Origin: Phytophthora sp. 'mugwort'
Lineage: Eukaryota > Oomycota > Peronosporomycetes > Peronosporales > Peronosporaceae
Reading direction: 5' to 3'
Length of the DNA: 64,000 nt
Assembly: GCA_033558025.1 (NCBI GenBank)
Contig: JAUCEF010000005.1
Coordinates: forward strand, 1,426,001 to 1,490,000
Position numbers and translations under genes: made by a program. Position 1 is the stretch's first letter. Every line of letters begins with the position of its first letter. The notes below the pieces were generated by a model that saw nothing but the letters and a program-made list of their open reading frames with translations, had not been told where the DNA came from and did not search any database. Shown here one piece after another: positions 20,356 to 31,268 of this stretch.

Positions 20356-22084
20356 TTGGTATGGGTAAACTATTCGGAACGATTAAAAATTGGTACGGCA
20401 TAATGAGGAATAAATGATCTAGAACTCGACTAGGGTAGTGTAATTGAATAAGGTTATTTGGTAAAATCCGTTAATATTTAAGTCAATCAATGAGGAAAGG
20501 TAGGTCCTCTACACCAGCTGATACGACACGAGATCCATTCAAACCACACGTGTTGACTGTATCACTTGTCGATTTGCTTCCAATCCGACCAACCTTCCGA
20601 GGGGATCGTTTTTGTCGAGATCAAGCCTGGCAACATCTAGCGTGCTAAGGCAACATACGAAGATGCGGCCATGGTCTTCGTCGAAACGTTGGGTTAAATG
20701 TATTGTATCTGTGCTGGACAAGTTTGCCGACGCTTACCTCGTCATTTGGATATATCTGGAATTTGCCGAGGTAAGAACGGAAAGTCACCGGTGTATGGTT
20801 GCTTAGACAGAGCAAGCTGCGCTATCCGACCCCGAGCCGGATAGGAATGTTGGGAGAAATGACTGACCTGTGATCATTGACGACCTATACCAAGCAAGGG
20901 TTACTTCTCCGGAGATGATAACTAACCAGCTTGCGTGTCAAACCATGATGACTTGCTTCAGGGCTGATATAGACACGGACATGTTTACCCCCTCACCCAC
21001 CTATCGAAAAAAAAACATTCCCAGTTTTTAATAGATGGCGACAAGTTAACAACATGTTAGGGAAAGGTATAAACTTGTTTTTCTTAATTGCCTGCCATTA
21101 GTCCATTAGTACGGAAGCTCACCAAACGGCTGTGCAATTGATTTGTCATTCCTCCACATTTGTCTTGACTTGATGCTATGGTGTTGCGCCGTTGCTTTCG
21201 CGGTAGTGCCGAAGCGTTGAAGCGCAATACGTCCGCTTGGTGAGTTTGCATTGAATAACGCGGTGCATATCTCCAGGGGCTACAACCGTTTTACGTGAAC
21301 GATCTCACACCCGCGCGTCCCGCCGATGCTACCACCTTTTTGGTTATGGGTATCACGGCCTCAGCCAAACGACGGATTGGCCAAATTTGGCAGAGTGCAT
21401 TGGCAAAATGTATGCGTTGGAGACACAACAGCGTGCTCCTGGTTCCAAACCTCCTCAAGCGTTCCAATTGTGACTTCATCGTGTCTTCGTTGCCAGCCCA
21501 TCCGAATTGATGCGCAGTCCAATGTAAGTGGTAGGTCAGCGGTTTTGGACCTCCTGACGTGCTTGAGCGGCGAAGTGAGCTTGCTTTTTGTAGGATACCG
21601 CGGCGTCATGGAGAGAAAAGTTGCGTTGGAGGGAGCTTTAAAGCGGCTATGAAGCAGATCGAGCAGCAGGAAGCAGAGAGGATGGAGCAATCAATCCGGT
21701 TTACAGTGCTGGATCCGCTGCAGGCGATGTTAGAGCGACATAATCGGTTAAGGGAGGAAATTAATACACGGAATATTCTGGCTGCGGAATCGAAAACTCT
21801 GCGTGCGGTGACGCTGCAGATATAATCGTCGCAGCTTGAAGACGATGATAAGCGAGCACCGACGGAGCTGGATCTACACAGAGTGGCTGCAGCAAGGCTG
21901 CCGCCGGCTCAAGTCAGCCCTGATTTTCCAATGTAAAGAACAAGCTAACACGAATCAACATTTTTTCGTTATCGGTAACGCTGCTCCGCACTTCATACTG
22001 ACCGGCCCAAGATGCACAGCCCCGGGAATGAAGGAAGACCGCGACATCGGATTGGTGTGGAGAGATAGCCGATCTGCTTGCTAA
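20356..22084. other. No confident feature; possible retroelement debris
   Basis: A plus-strand frame at about 21647-21825 encodes a charged, probably coiled segment (MKQIEQQEAERMEQSIRF, LERHNRLREEINTRN) without a recognisable family. The rest shows no consistent coding signal in either strand. Confidence 0.35.
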
Positions 22085-23110
22085 TGTCAGGCATCATTCG
22101 GAAACAGGCTGCGAGTTTTTCTCAACGCGTCTGAATGTTCTCCGACATGTGCGCGACGCTATGGATGAGAGCCAAGACAAACAAAAGGAACATGCGGATG
22201 CCAGGGACAAAGAAATATGGAAATGTTGAGGTGGGTTACCAAGTTTTATCAAATGCTTTAAAACCTACCTACACATGCAGTTTCTGCGGTCTTCAAGACG
22301 GAGTTGCGTCCGCGTTTCGTCGGACCGTTCACGGTCGTGGCCAAGAAGGGCCTTGCCTAATGTCGAGGTTGGTGGCCGGTTCTTATTAAATACTAAAAAC
22401 CTACCTACTCATGCTCTTCAAGAAGAAGTTGCGTCCATGCTTCGTGGGGCCGTTCACTGTCGTGGCCAAGAAGGGCCTAGTGTACACGTTCAACCTTCTA
22501 AAGAAGATGCGCACACATTCCGTGCTTCATGTGGGCTTGCTAAAGCCATACCGGGACCCGGAGTAGATGGGCGCGGAGGCGCTGGTGCCACGTTAGGCGA
22601 AGGTGGCGGAGCCACAGCGTTCGGTTAAAGCCTCAGTAGCATGTCGAGCTGTCCCTCCAGTCTCACATGACTACGCTCGAGGTCCAGCAATCGCTGCGTA
22701 CTTGATTCCGGGTTCTCAACCAAATCCATCCAGACGCAAACGACAGTCCAAGACTGTTCATAGACCGGCTCGGCCGCCCTAAGTATCCGGCCTCGGCGGG
22801 GGGGGGGGGAGGGGGATACTCCATATCATGACGCAGTTGGCTCAGGGAGTCCTGAGTGGGTTCGTATCCCTCCCGACGCAAAGTCTGTTCAACGGCGTCA
22901 GCCCGACCACCTCCTGAGTTGCTCGACGAGCAGGGAGACTGCCACTTTCACGTGGAGAGCATCTTGAAGCGATGTCGTTGCCAAGGTCACAACCAGTATC
23001 TGATAAAGTGGCGTGGGAAGCCTAACTCGGCAACCCTTGGGAGTTTGCGGTGCCCCTCCGGCAAGACTGCCCTGACGTCGTCGACGCTTTTGATCAATAA
23101 TATCGGACAC
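22085..23110 (+). pseudogene. Gypsy integrase C-terminus and chromodomain (third gypsy family)
   Basis: Plus-strand pieces read LNVLRHVRDAMDESQDKQKE, then twice a segment with LRPRFVGPFTVVAKKGL (SH3-like integrase C-terminal domain), RTHSVLHVGLLKPYRDPE, and near the end HFHVESILKRCRCQGHNQY followed by LIKWRGKPNSA, a chromodomain that continues in another frame. The order matches a chromovirus-type Ty3/gypsy polyprotein end. A G-run at 22799-22809 lies in the linker. The copy is frame-broken and internally duplicated. Confidence 0.75.
22222..22489 (+). repeat. Tandem duplication of about 137 bp in the integrase C-terminal region
   Basis: Unit 1 (22222-22358) and unit 2 (22359 to about 22489) both run from AATGTYGAGGT to GTCGTGGCCAAGAAGGGCCT, with about ten differences and small gaps. 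Each encodes the same integrase C-terminal stretch. Confidence 0.8.
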
Positions 23111-24889
23111 GCTTGGCGAGCCCGCGGCCTCGGAGTCGGTATTCACGCGCTTCCTGACAATAGGTCGGGGAGCTAACGGATCCGCCGCTGAACTCAAGCG
23201 GTGCACCTGGATTGTTGCAGAAACGGATCCATCTTTGTGGAGGCCGACAGCGATCGCAGGGGCATGATGAAAGGCCTGTGGGGCCGAGGGTGAAAGCCAA
23301 GAGGCAATTGGCGCTTCGCCTTCAGCTTCGCGAAGTCGAATCGAAGCGTGCGCTCGATGCCCACATCGACTTCCGCAAGCTGGCTCATAGAGCAGCAATC
23401 GAAGGGAGTTGCCGGGCTCCTTCCGCCCAAGGGCAAACTGGCCGTCGTCCTCTTCGACAGTCTCCCCAGGCATCAAGAATATGAGGATCGTCCGCATGGC
23501 GGCACCGCAGAATCTCGTGCTTGATCGTTGGGGTGGTCGCGATACTCACGATAAGTAATTGTTCAAGGGCCACCCAGCAGCTTGCCGAGCGACCGCACAA
23601 GCGTCGCGGGCTTCGAAGGCATATTCCCGACGAGAGATAACAATTGGACACGCCACAAGGCGTTGAGAAGGCGGCAGTTTTCCGTCGTCGGGCTATTGGC
23701 TCCGAGACTCATCGAGGTTATTGCTGATCATACCCGTTTCAACCCTGATGATGGGCGCAGCGCAGAGAGTCTCTGGCATGCGGCATTGGAGAACGGACTT
23801 GGTGTAAGAAGCACGTGGGGCTCAGGCTCTGGAGTGTGCATAAGCCTCGTGTTGGACTCGAACTCCAGCTCCATCGCCGCACCGATAATCGCAGATAGAT
23901 CGTCCGAGAAACGAGAGGGGCATCACCCAGACATTACGCCACTGCTTGTCGAATCTGATAGTACGCGGGGGGGGCTTGCCGACGACGGTATTCGGAGTGA
24001 TACTCCTCCACACTGATTGCGGCACGCGCTGGAACGAAAGAGATTCGAGTAGCGGCCGAGTGTGCACGTTGATTTTCGACGAAAGTTCCAGCTCCCAAAC
24101 TTCGTTGCTTAACATACCGCGTGCACATACGGACGGCCTAAGAGCAGTAGGGGGAAAGCCGCAAAATTGAGCATCCAGCACGACAAACTGACTGCGGGGT
24201 GATTATTGCTTCGTACAGCCTTGTACAGACAACGGCCGGCAAATCCCCCGACAGCGAAATACGCCACGGGAGAGTGGCACTCGTAAGTCTGTATCGAGAA
24301 AAAAAACAGATCGTTTTAGCCAATCAAAATTATGGAATGTTTGCGTAATTGCATGTAAAATGGTTGTTTTGCCTCCGAGCTGAATGCAATCACGCACTTT
24401 CAAAAGCATAAAATGCCCCACGGAGCAGCTCTAGCTTTAGTTGCAATAAGTAAGTGGATAAGATAGAGAATTACTATTAAAAAGAACCTTATGGTTGAAG
24501 TTTAACCCCGATATATCGGATTAAGGACAGAAATCAATTCCACCTAATTAATTACTATTATTTTCCATAAGTGCTGTCCTGGCCAAATGCGTACTGAAAT
24601 CGGCCGACAAGTGTCTTTTTTCCTCGTTATATAACTTATGTCGTAGAATAACAATTTATTTGCTTTGTTTTTGCACATTTATGTCTGACTATGTCCATTA
24701 CCGTTTTCTTGGGATCTGTCAAATAGGGTTTATGAGCCTCTAAATTTTAGTTTTAACCAATTAGACGTCTTTTTTCCGATGTGGTGTATTATGCTGTCGT
24801 TTTCAAATCGGGTCCTTAACTATGGCGGATGGAGTTCATCAGGTGGCGTATTTGCCGGTCGTTATCTGTAGCTGACACGTTTCAAATAT
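23111..24889. other. No recognisable gene
   Basis: An open plus frame at 23582-24016 has no recognisable motif and is likely retroelement debris. From about 24430 to 24890 the DNA is AT-rich without coding signal. Confidence 0.4.
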
Positions 24890-25425
24890 GTGTAAGAGAA
24901 CGCAAAAACCACAGGCTCAACAAGGACGTGCTCAGACAATAGAAAATACTCGACCCCGACGTGCTCGACCTCGTGGACGAGACTTCAAGGCTGACAGTAA
25001 ACCCTAGAAATTTCTGAAGTTTTTTTCGGGAAGACTACAGAGGATATGAATACGATACTCAACGCGTCTAACTCTCTTTCTGATGCCTTTGGTGGTGCAA
25101 GGCAAACGGTTCGTACTGTGAGCCGTTCGCAAGTTGATATACCTTATAAAGGCCAAGCACCGTGGCTCAGAGAATGTTGAAGTTCGACTGGAGGCTGTCT
25201 TGCGCAAGTGCTGTGCATACCGTGACAATACCGTAGCTATTTCTACAGGCGATTACTAGAACACACAGCCCTCAGGCTGCCGACGCACAAAGGCGGCTAT
25301 TCTTCGAGACATTTCTTGAAGTGGTAATGTTGGACGCAACTCATGGATATATGCCATCGAAGTTTAAGCGTTTCAAATTCATTTGCTTGGCGATGGTTTC
25401 GGCTAAGTTGTAATTCTGATTGCGA
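24890..25425 (+). pseudogene. MULE transposase fragment (up to the first catalytic Asp)
   Basis: The plus strand reads, in broken frames, RSENVEVRLEAVL, then QRRLFFETFLEVVMLDATHG and PSKFKRFKFICLAM. The last part matches the VVMLDATHGTNxxKYKLFSF motif of oomycete MULEs, which carries the first catalytic Asp. Sequence similarity ends soon after, near 25425, and the second Asp and Glu motifs are missing. It is a truncated relic facing a second truncated MULE on the minus strand. Confidence 0.62.
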
Positions 25426-25429
25426 AAGT

Positions 25430-25795
25430 TGGTGGTCTATTGGTGACCGATTGGTGGTGGTCCATTGGTTCGCCCAGAACAGGTTGGGGATGCAAGTTGT
25501 AGTTGGTTCTGAATCTCTAAATAAGTTGGTGTTATATTCGTGTTGTTTTCATGATTGACCCTATGTGGGGCCAATACGTTCAATATGCGCTGGTTGAAAA
25601 CGGACGCCATGCTTGTATGATTAAACCCACCAAGCCGAAGTTATACATGCAACGTCAGATTGAGTGTGAAGCGAAGCAAGCACCAACTAAACCAATTATA
25701 CCAACTTATCACCAACTGACTGAAACTGTCACCAAATAAATCAGTTGGTGTAAATCACTTGGTCACCAAGTGATTTACCAGCTGGTTGTGCACTT
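25430..25795. repeat. Cluster of TTGGT / ACCAA subterminal-type repeats with a small palindrome
   Basis: TTGGT occurs repeatedly in the first 110 bp and ACCAA repeatedly in the last 110 bp. Near 25750-25778 a 14-bp palindrome with a 1-nt centre (GTAAATCACTTGGT with its reverse complement) is present. Short repeats in opposite orientation at two ends suggest a small non-autonomous DNA transposon or MULE subterminal repeats. Boundaries are uncertain. Confidence 0.5.
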
Positions 25796-26690
25796 ACATA
25801 ACCAAAGGCATCATCAATCATGAAGCTAAACAGCTTGTACTTGAAAGCGTTCGTTCCGTGCGTCGAGTCAAGCATTATCATTCCGGGAAGGCCCCAAAGA
25901 AGCGACGCATTTGCTGCGTCTGAAGTGTGATAGTCTGCGTAGATGCCGAATCATCCACAAACACAGCCTGTATTTCCTCTGGATGCGCGAAACTTGCGTA
26001 GAACAGCGTCCTGCCGGTCTTCGACAGTACCAGATACGCGACGCCGTTGTTGCAAGCGCTGCACAAGGTTGTGAACATTCCGTAAGATAATACTTTGCCT
26101 ATTACAAGCAACACTCAGCTAGATCGAGTTTTACATCCCATAACCATAGCAACGTCACCTGTTGTTCTTGTAAGTTTGGGAACCTTCTTAATCTTTCCGC
26201 CAACCTTGACCTGTCCATCGACATAAATTCAGGACGTTCGGATCCACGACTCTCCTGTTAGCAGGTATCTGTCAAAGACGGCCTTCTTGAGTGCGTGATT
26301 GTGGGTGCGCAAGTGCTTCGTAACCTGGATACGAAAAGTACCTGTTTCCGGGCAACGAGGCACAGTCGCAGCGAGAGTGACTCCGTATCCTGTACCCCGA
26401 CCCTGGTGCCCCGTTCTTCGTCCTGAAGAACGGGGCACCAGGGTCTTTTACTCTTGTATCACCTATGTGTGCATGGCAACTTCTTGTAGTAGTCGCCAAA
26501 CGTTTCGGGTATAAGCTCAGTATCCCTCCACGTTTTCTTCGCCCGGATCACCTGGCGGCGGGCTGTAGCCTTCACAGTCGTGCGAATGTTGTAAATCTGG
26601 GAGGGTTGAGTTTGGTACTGCTCCATGCACGCGAAAAACTTCTCTCAAGTGTCATGTCTACATCGGGTATTGTTTTGTACTGAAAACCTC
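25796..26690 (-). pseudogene. MULE N-terminal half (FAR1-like domain to first catalytic Asp)
   Basis: On the minus strand, after an interrupted start, 26438-26229 reads CPETGTFRIQVTKHLRTHNH, then ALKKAVFDRYLLTGE, the FAR1-like domain also seen at 13170-13560. Next, 26114-25878 ends QTITLQTQQMRRFFGAF, and a shifted frame continues GMIMLDSTHGTNAFKYKLFS and FMIDDAFG, with the first catalytic Asp. Nothing further of the transposase follows. A 21-bp fold-back (26399-26445) interrupts the FAR1-like region. Confidence 0.72.
26399..26445. repeat. 21-bp inverted repeat with 5-nt loop
   Basis: 26399-26419 and 26425-26445 are exact reverse complements around GTCCT. The structure lies inside the FAR1-like coding region of a MULE remnant. 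Confidence 0.92.
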
Positions 26691-27105
26691 CTATCTTCCT
26701 TTATCCTAGACCTCCCGTGGACCGATGGCATCACGGTCTTGGGATTTGGCAGTCGCAGCGCTCTTGCGAGGAAGTGATTCTAAGTTCGGCCCGCTACAGT
26801 GCTCGGCTCGTTTGAAAGCTCGGCGCTGGGCCCGCCTCCGCAAATACAGCTCATCCGTGCTACGCGCGCTCGCAACCGCTTTCCTCCGTTGATCGTTTTA
26901 TGCAACTTTCACCCCACCCACCCTCTTTTTCAGATGGGCACACGGGTTCACTATCAGATTTACGTATATCAGATTTGCATCGTTGCTCGCGCCATGCTGT
27001 GTTATCCCGTAAGTAACATAAATAAAAACCTTTCGAAGTTCTTTCGTTTAGCATTGATGGGAACGGGCACGACCCCCCCCCCGTAATCGGTAAACCAGAA
27101 AACGA
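26691..27105. other. Gene-free stretch before the Harbinger element
   Basis: No domain was recognised. This interval probably contains the 5' end of the following PIF/Harbinger element, but no terminal repeat was found. Confidence 0.4.
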
Positions 27106-28517
27106 TTGAGTTTGCTTTCGGAGCATTTTGACTTATCGTTTCGTGGATCCATCGGTCACCACCACAGATCAAAGGGACGCGCAGCCTTCTTTATTAAGCC
27201 AAACGCAATAGACCCAACACCTATCGAGTGCTTTCCCGCTCTCTCGCTTCTTCAAGAGCTAGACGACATGGAAGATGCTGTGATCGCGGTGTGTATGGCA
27301 CGCATGCAGTTTGCTGTCGAGTATCCCCTGGTTCCGGACGTTCGTGTCGATCTGAGCTCATATCCAGACGCTGACGCTGGCGAGGACTTCCGGTTTACGT
27401 GCCCCCAGTTGATTGAGCTGACCGAAGTTATGAACATTCCACATGTGTTCTTCTCGAGCGCGGGAGATCGCATTTTGGGTGCGGAGGCGCTAGCAGTGCT
27501 CTGCTATCGCCTCTCGCATCCATGGAAGCTGTCGAGGATCCGAAAGCGGTTTGGGCGGTCCGATGCATCGTGCAGTCGCATTATCACCGACCTCTGTAAG
27601 TTCCATTCGTTGTATTGGTACTAGTAGCATTACAACTGACACGTTTGCTGTGGGTTAGACTGTTTTCTAGACGATAAGTGGCGCGAAACCCTGTATTTCA
27701 ATGATATTGTGTATGCGGAGCGTCACGGCGAGTACGTGCGTGCCGTCGCCAACAGAACAAATGGTGTCATCGACAGCGTGTCGATGTTCATTGATGGAAC
27801 GACGGGCTTCATCTGCCGTCCAGGAAAACGCAATGGAGACTTTCGCAGCACGCATGGTGTGCTGAACAACATTCTGATTGAGGATGGAGAAAATCTCCAG
27901 AAACCTTGCCACATGGGCATAAGCGTCGTCATTGCCTAAACTACCGAGGCGTCTGCACCCCTGACGATAAGTAGGTGTCGCCTGCATGTCTAGCTCGGTA
28001 TAACTTTGATGTCACTAACACATTCACGTGATCAACAGGCCTGTGCACGTCATTCTTTGGTCCTGTCGAAGGAACTCGCCATGAATCAACGATGCTCAAT
28101 CAGAGCCGCCTCATGCCTTATTTAGCTGATCACCCCGTGTTGAAGGATATTGGCGTAAATATGTATGGTGATCCGGCGTTTGGGTCAATGAACGGCTAAT
28201 AAAAAAATCAGTCCATTTCGCAATGCGGATATTAACAGCGAAGAACACCAGTTCAATGTGGTCATAAGCAAGACACGTGTGTCGATCGAGTGGTTGTTTG
28301 GAGTTGTGAAGCGAAAATGGCCATTCCTGATTGGAACAAAAAGCACCAGATACTTCTAATACCAGTTGTACGCATGGTCAGGGTCGCAGTCCTGCTGACG
28401 AATGCAGCAACATGTGTTGACGGTGGAAACCAGATTAGTTCGTATTTTCACTGCTGTCCTCCTTCGCTACGCGACTACTTCTCGACAACAAGTCGGGCTC
28501 GAGAGCCTAACACTTAG
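27106..28517 (+). pseudogene. PIF/Harbinger transposase (DDE_4-like), first copy
   Basis: The N-terminal part (27106-27595) reads IPHVFFSSAGDRILGAEALA and LCYRLSHPWKLSRIRKRFGR, the helical region before the catalytic domain. A 75-bp GT-AG intron (27596-27670) restores the frame to LYDKWRETLYF. SVSMFIDGTTGFICRPGKRN holds the first catalytic Asp (IDGT). Later frames read FFGPVEGTRHESTMLNQSRL, VNMYGDPAFGSMNG (second Asp) and VSIEWLFGVVKRKWPFL (Glu). A second intron before GPVEG is likely. Two stops at about 28198-28203 and a frameshift near 28240 inactivate it. The true start codon is not clear. Confidence 0.8.
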
Positions 28518-29416
28518 TTCAGTTCTGGTTACCGCCCAAAAACAGCGCAAACAACTTCGCCTGTTCTTCGCGATCTTTTTGGCGTTGTTCTTCTCGAACT
28601 CCAGCTCCATTTGACGCTGCTTCGTACATTCCGCCTCAATCTGAAGCTGCTTTTCCTGCTGATTCGTGCGGCAGCTGCTTTTTCTGCAACGGCTTGCAGT
28701 ACGTTTGCCAAGTCTGCAGTAGCCTGCTTCTTTGTTTGTTGAGCTCAGCAAAAATGTCTGCCAAGGCAGCGTCTTGCTTCTGCTTGCGCTTCCCATTCTG
28801 AGCTACACTACCTCCTTTGTCAGCACCGGAAGCGTTTTCGGAGCTTGCGTGCCGCTTACCAAGACGTGGGACGGCAGCGGCGCGAACGACTTCCCTCGAG
28901 GACACCTTTGCCCGTTCTTTGCTAGTTTTTTCTCTTTCACCTTTGCTGCCTCATCCGTGTTGTCCGACACCTTGTTTTTCAACTCTGCCATGACCTGGAT
29001 GTACGCGTTGCCTTTCTCCTTGAGGCCGGATTTTGTGGCTGAGGTTCTCCCCACATGACGTGCTTCTCCAGCAGGACTTCAAAGCGATTCGTTGCGGTGG
29101 TTCCTTTGATCTCGTGCATGTTGAAGTTCTTACTTCCGTTGAGCCTTTTTGCAAGCGCATCCCAAAGGTTGCCGATTTCACCGTGCTTGGCCTTGAAAGG
29201 TTCGTCGGCATTTACTTGGACCACCAACATGTAGTCCTCGTCCGGTCCAAAGCGGCGGCGCAACTTGTTTAACCCAGGCTGGCAGCTCTCAACGGCAGAG
29301 TCAGTCGGCTGCGCGGGAGGCTCGCGTTCTGGCTCACTGGCTCGACTCCCATCATCATCTTCTGTGTCAGCTACCTCTGAACCGAAATTACCTCCAGTCT
29401 TCGGGCTGACCTTCAT
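28467..29416 (-). pseudogene. Myb/SANT-like DNA-binding partner of the first Harbinger
   Basis: The minus strand begins MKVSPKTGGNFGSEVADTED, an acidic lead, then EDYMLVVQVNADEPFKAKHG, IGNLWDALAKRLNGSKNF and IKGTTATNRFEVLLEKHV, which fits a trihelix or Myb-like DNA-binding fold. Downstream frames carry lysine-rich and coiled sequence (RQMELEFEKNNAKKIAKN). PIF/Harbinger elements commonly encode such a second protein needed for transposition. It converges on and overlaps the end of the transposase region. Frame changes near 29050 and 28800 break it. Confidence 0.65.
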
Positions 29417-29829
29417 CGTCTGAGCGATTGCCCCCCATCACTTCCAGCGCACTGCCGTAGTCTCCGTCCCTCTCACTGTCACAGCTGGAAGTGTTGGCCG
29501 ACGTCAGTGAGCCGTGCGCGCGAAAGTCTATCACCCGCTGGGAGGAGCCAGATGGGTGTACGCGCAGGTCGACAACCGTAGCATGTGAGAGGAATGATGA
29601 AGACTAAGATCACATGCTAGCTGCGAAGGCGTTTTGGCGGGTTGAGATCGAATGGTCAAATGGATCTTCATGGGGCGCTTGCAGCCTCCCTCACCCTGAT
29701 AATCTATCGAAAATAAAAATCTTCAGTCGCATTCAAAGTCAGAATCCTATCACCTTACACCGGTCCTAGTTCTGAATTCATTTTTCGGATAGAACGGCGT
29801 TATCGCCGATTTGCCGAAACACGTTTTGG

Positions 29830-29920
29830 GAACGAAAGGTTAGCGTTTGTGGGATAGACGCACATAGAAAAGTCATTTCGGCGCCGAAATGACTTTTCTA
29901 TGTGCGTAACACTAACCAAA
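29830..29920. repeat. Perfect 50-bp palindrome within a longer imperfect fold-back
   Basis: 29858-29882 (starting ACGCACATAGAAAAG) and 29883-29907 are exact reverse complements with no loop. Outside, GGTTAGCGTTTG on the left and AACACTAACC on the right continue the symmetry with about 10 nt of asymmetry. It lies about 180 bp upstream of the ZADH2-like gene. Confidence 0.92.
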
Positions 29921-30100
29921 ATGGGCTTCGAAAGGTCTCCAATGTTCACGATACATGAATATAATTTACAAAAACAGCACTAAGCTCCTGTGGCGCAACG
30001 TCCGAGACGTACGGGTCAAACCCGTCTATTATCCTATCCGAATGTGATTCGTGATCTAAACTACGGTTTCACACGTCGCAATACTGTAATCAAGTCGAAG

Positions 30101-31232
30101 ATGCCCTCTTTCCGCCGCGTCCTAGTGCACACGTGGTCCTCGGACTTTCGCAAGGCCACGAAGATCGTGACGGAGCCGGAGCTGGCCAAGCCCACGACAG
30201 GCAATGTGTTGGTCAAGAACCACTTCCTGGGCATCAACGCCACGGACATCAACATCACGAACGGAGGTTTCGGCCGCACGTCGCTCCCCATTAACTGCGG
30301 ACTTGAAGGAGGTCGGTCGCCTAGACCAATCGTAGAACTAGCAAATTGTAGTAACTTTTATAATTGACGCAGCGGGCGTCGTGGAGTCGGTGGCCGAGGG
30401 GGTGACTGACGTCGTGGTCGGCGAGACCGTCGCCTACCAACGTAAGCTCAAAACCCGGACAAATTTGGCAATATAGAACGTCTTACCTCGTGCTAGTTTG
30501 CCTTTCGATTCAGATTTGGGAGCTTTCGCCGAGTACACTGAGGTCCCGGGGGCTAAAATCATCAAGACGCCGGAACTGTCGCCTTCTATGATCCCTCTCA
30601 TGATCGGCGGCGTTTCGGCTTCACTCGCCCTTGAGAAGGCGGGGGAAATGAAGTCCAACGAGACTATCTTCGTGTCAGCGGCTGCGGGTGCAACAGGGCA
30701 GTTCGTCGTGCAGCTAGCTAAGTTGGCTGGCAACCACGTCATTGGCGCGTGCAGCTCCGACGAAAAAGTGGAGTGTTTGAAGTCGCTGGGTGTGGACCGC
30801 CCCATCAACTACAAAAAGGAGGATCTGAACGAGGTGCTTAAACGAGAATACCCGGATGGCATCAACCTCGCGTTCGAGAGTGTGGGTGGAGAGCTGTTCA
30901 AGGCCGTCCTCGGCAGCATTGCGATCTTCGGTCGAATTATTGTGTTCGGCAATGTGTCGCACTACCACGACGACGCCGGCACAGACCCGCAGTACGGATA
31001 CCAGCAAAACCGCAAGATGCAGCTCCGTTCTGCGTCGCTGCGCGGCTTCCTTCTCTTCCACCATGCTCAGCATGTTCCTGAGCACTTACAGCGTCTGATC
31101 CATCTGATCAACGAGGGCAAGCTCAAGGCTGGCATTGACTCTACTGAATTCCGCGGGTTGGAGAGCATTCCGGACGCCATCGACCGCTTATACGCGCAGA
31201 AGAACATTGGCAAGCTGGTAATCAGGCTGTAA
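30101..31232 (+). CDS. ZADH2/PTGR3-like zinc-type alcohol dehydrogenase family (quinone oxidoreductase)
   Basis: The spliced product is 332 residues: exons 30101-30311, 30373-30441 and 30514-31232, with GT-AG introns of 61 and 72 bp. The start is the first ATG in frame (MPSFRRVLVHTWSSDF). The N-terminal GroES-like part reads NHFLGINATDINITNGGFG and CGLEGAGVVESV. The Rossmann part has the nucleotide-binding stretch AAAGATGQFVVQLAKLAG and continues with NLAFESVGGELF. These are medium-chain reductase features; the catalytic-zinc ligands of true alcohol dehydrogenases are not apparent. Closest by pattern to human ZADH2 (prostaglandin reductase 3), which reduces enones with NADPH; the substrate here is unknown. 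The frame is intact although transposon debris lies on both sides. Confidence 0.9.
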
Positions 31233-31268
31233 TCTCTCAAACGGTATGATTAATTCCAGTGTTGCGAT

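Noticed and set aside
22790..22820. G-run as a functional G-quadruplex
   Set aside because: The run is in dead gypsy linker DNA with no other support.
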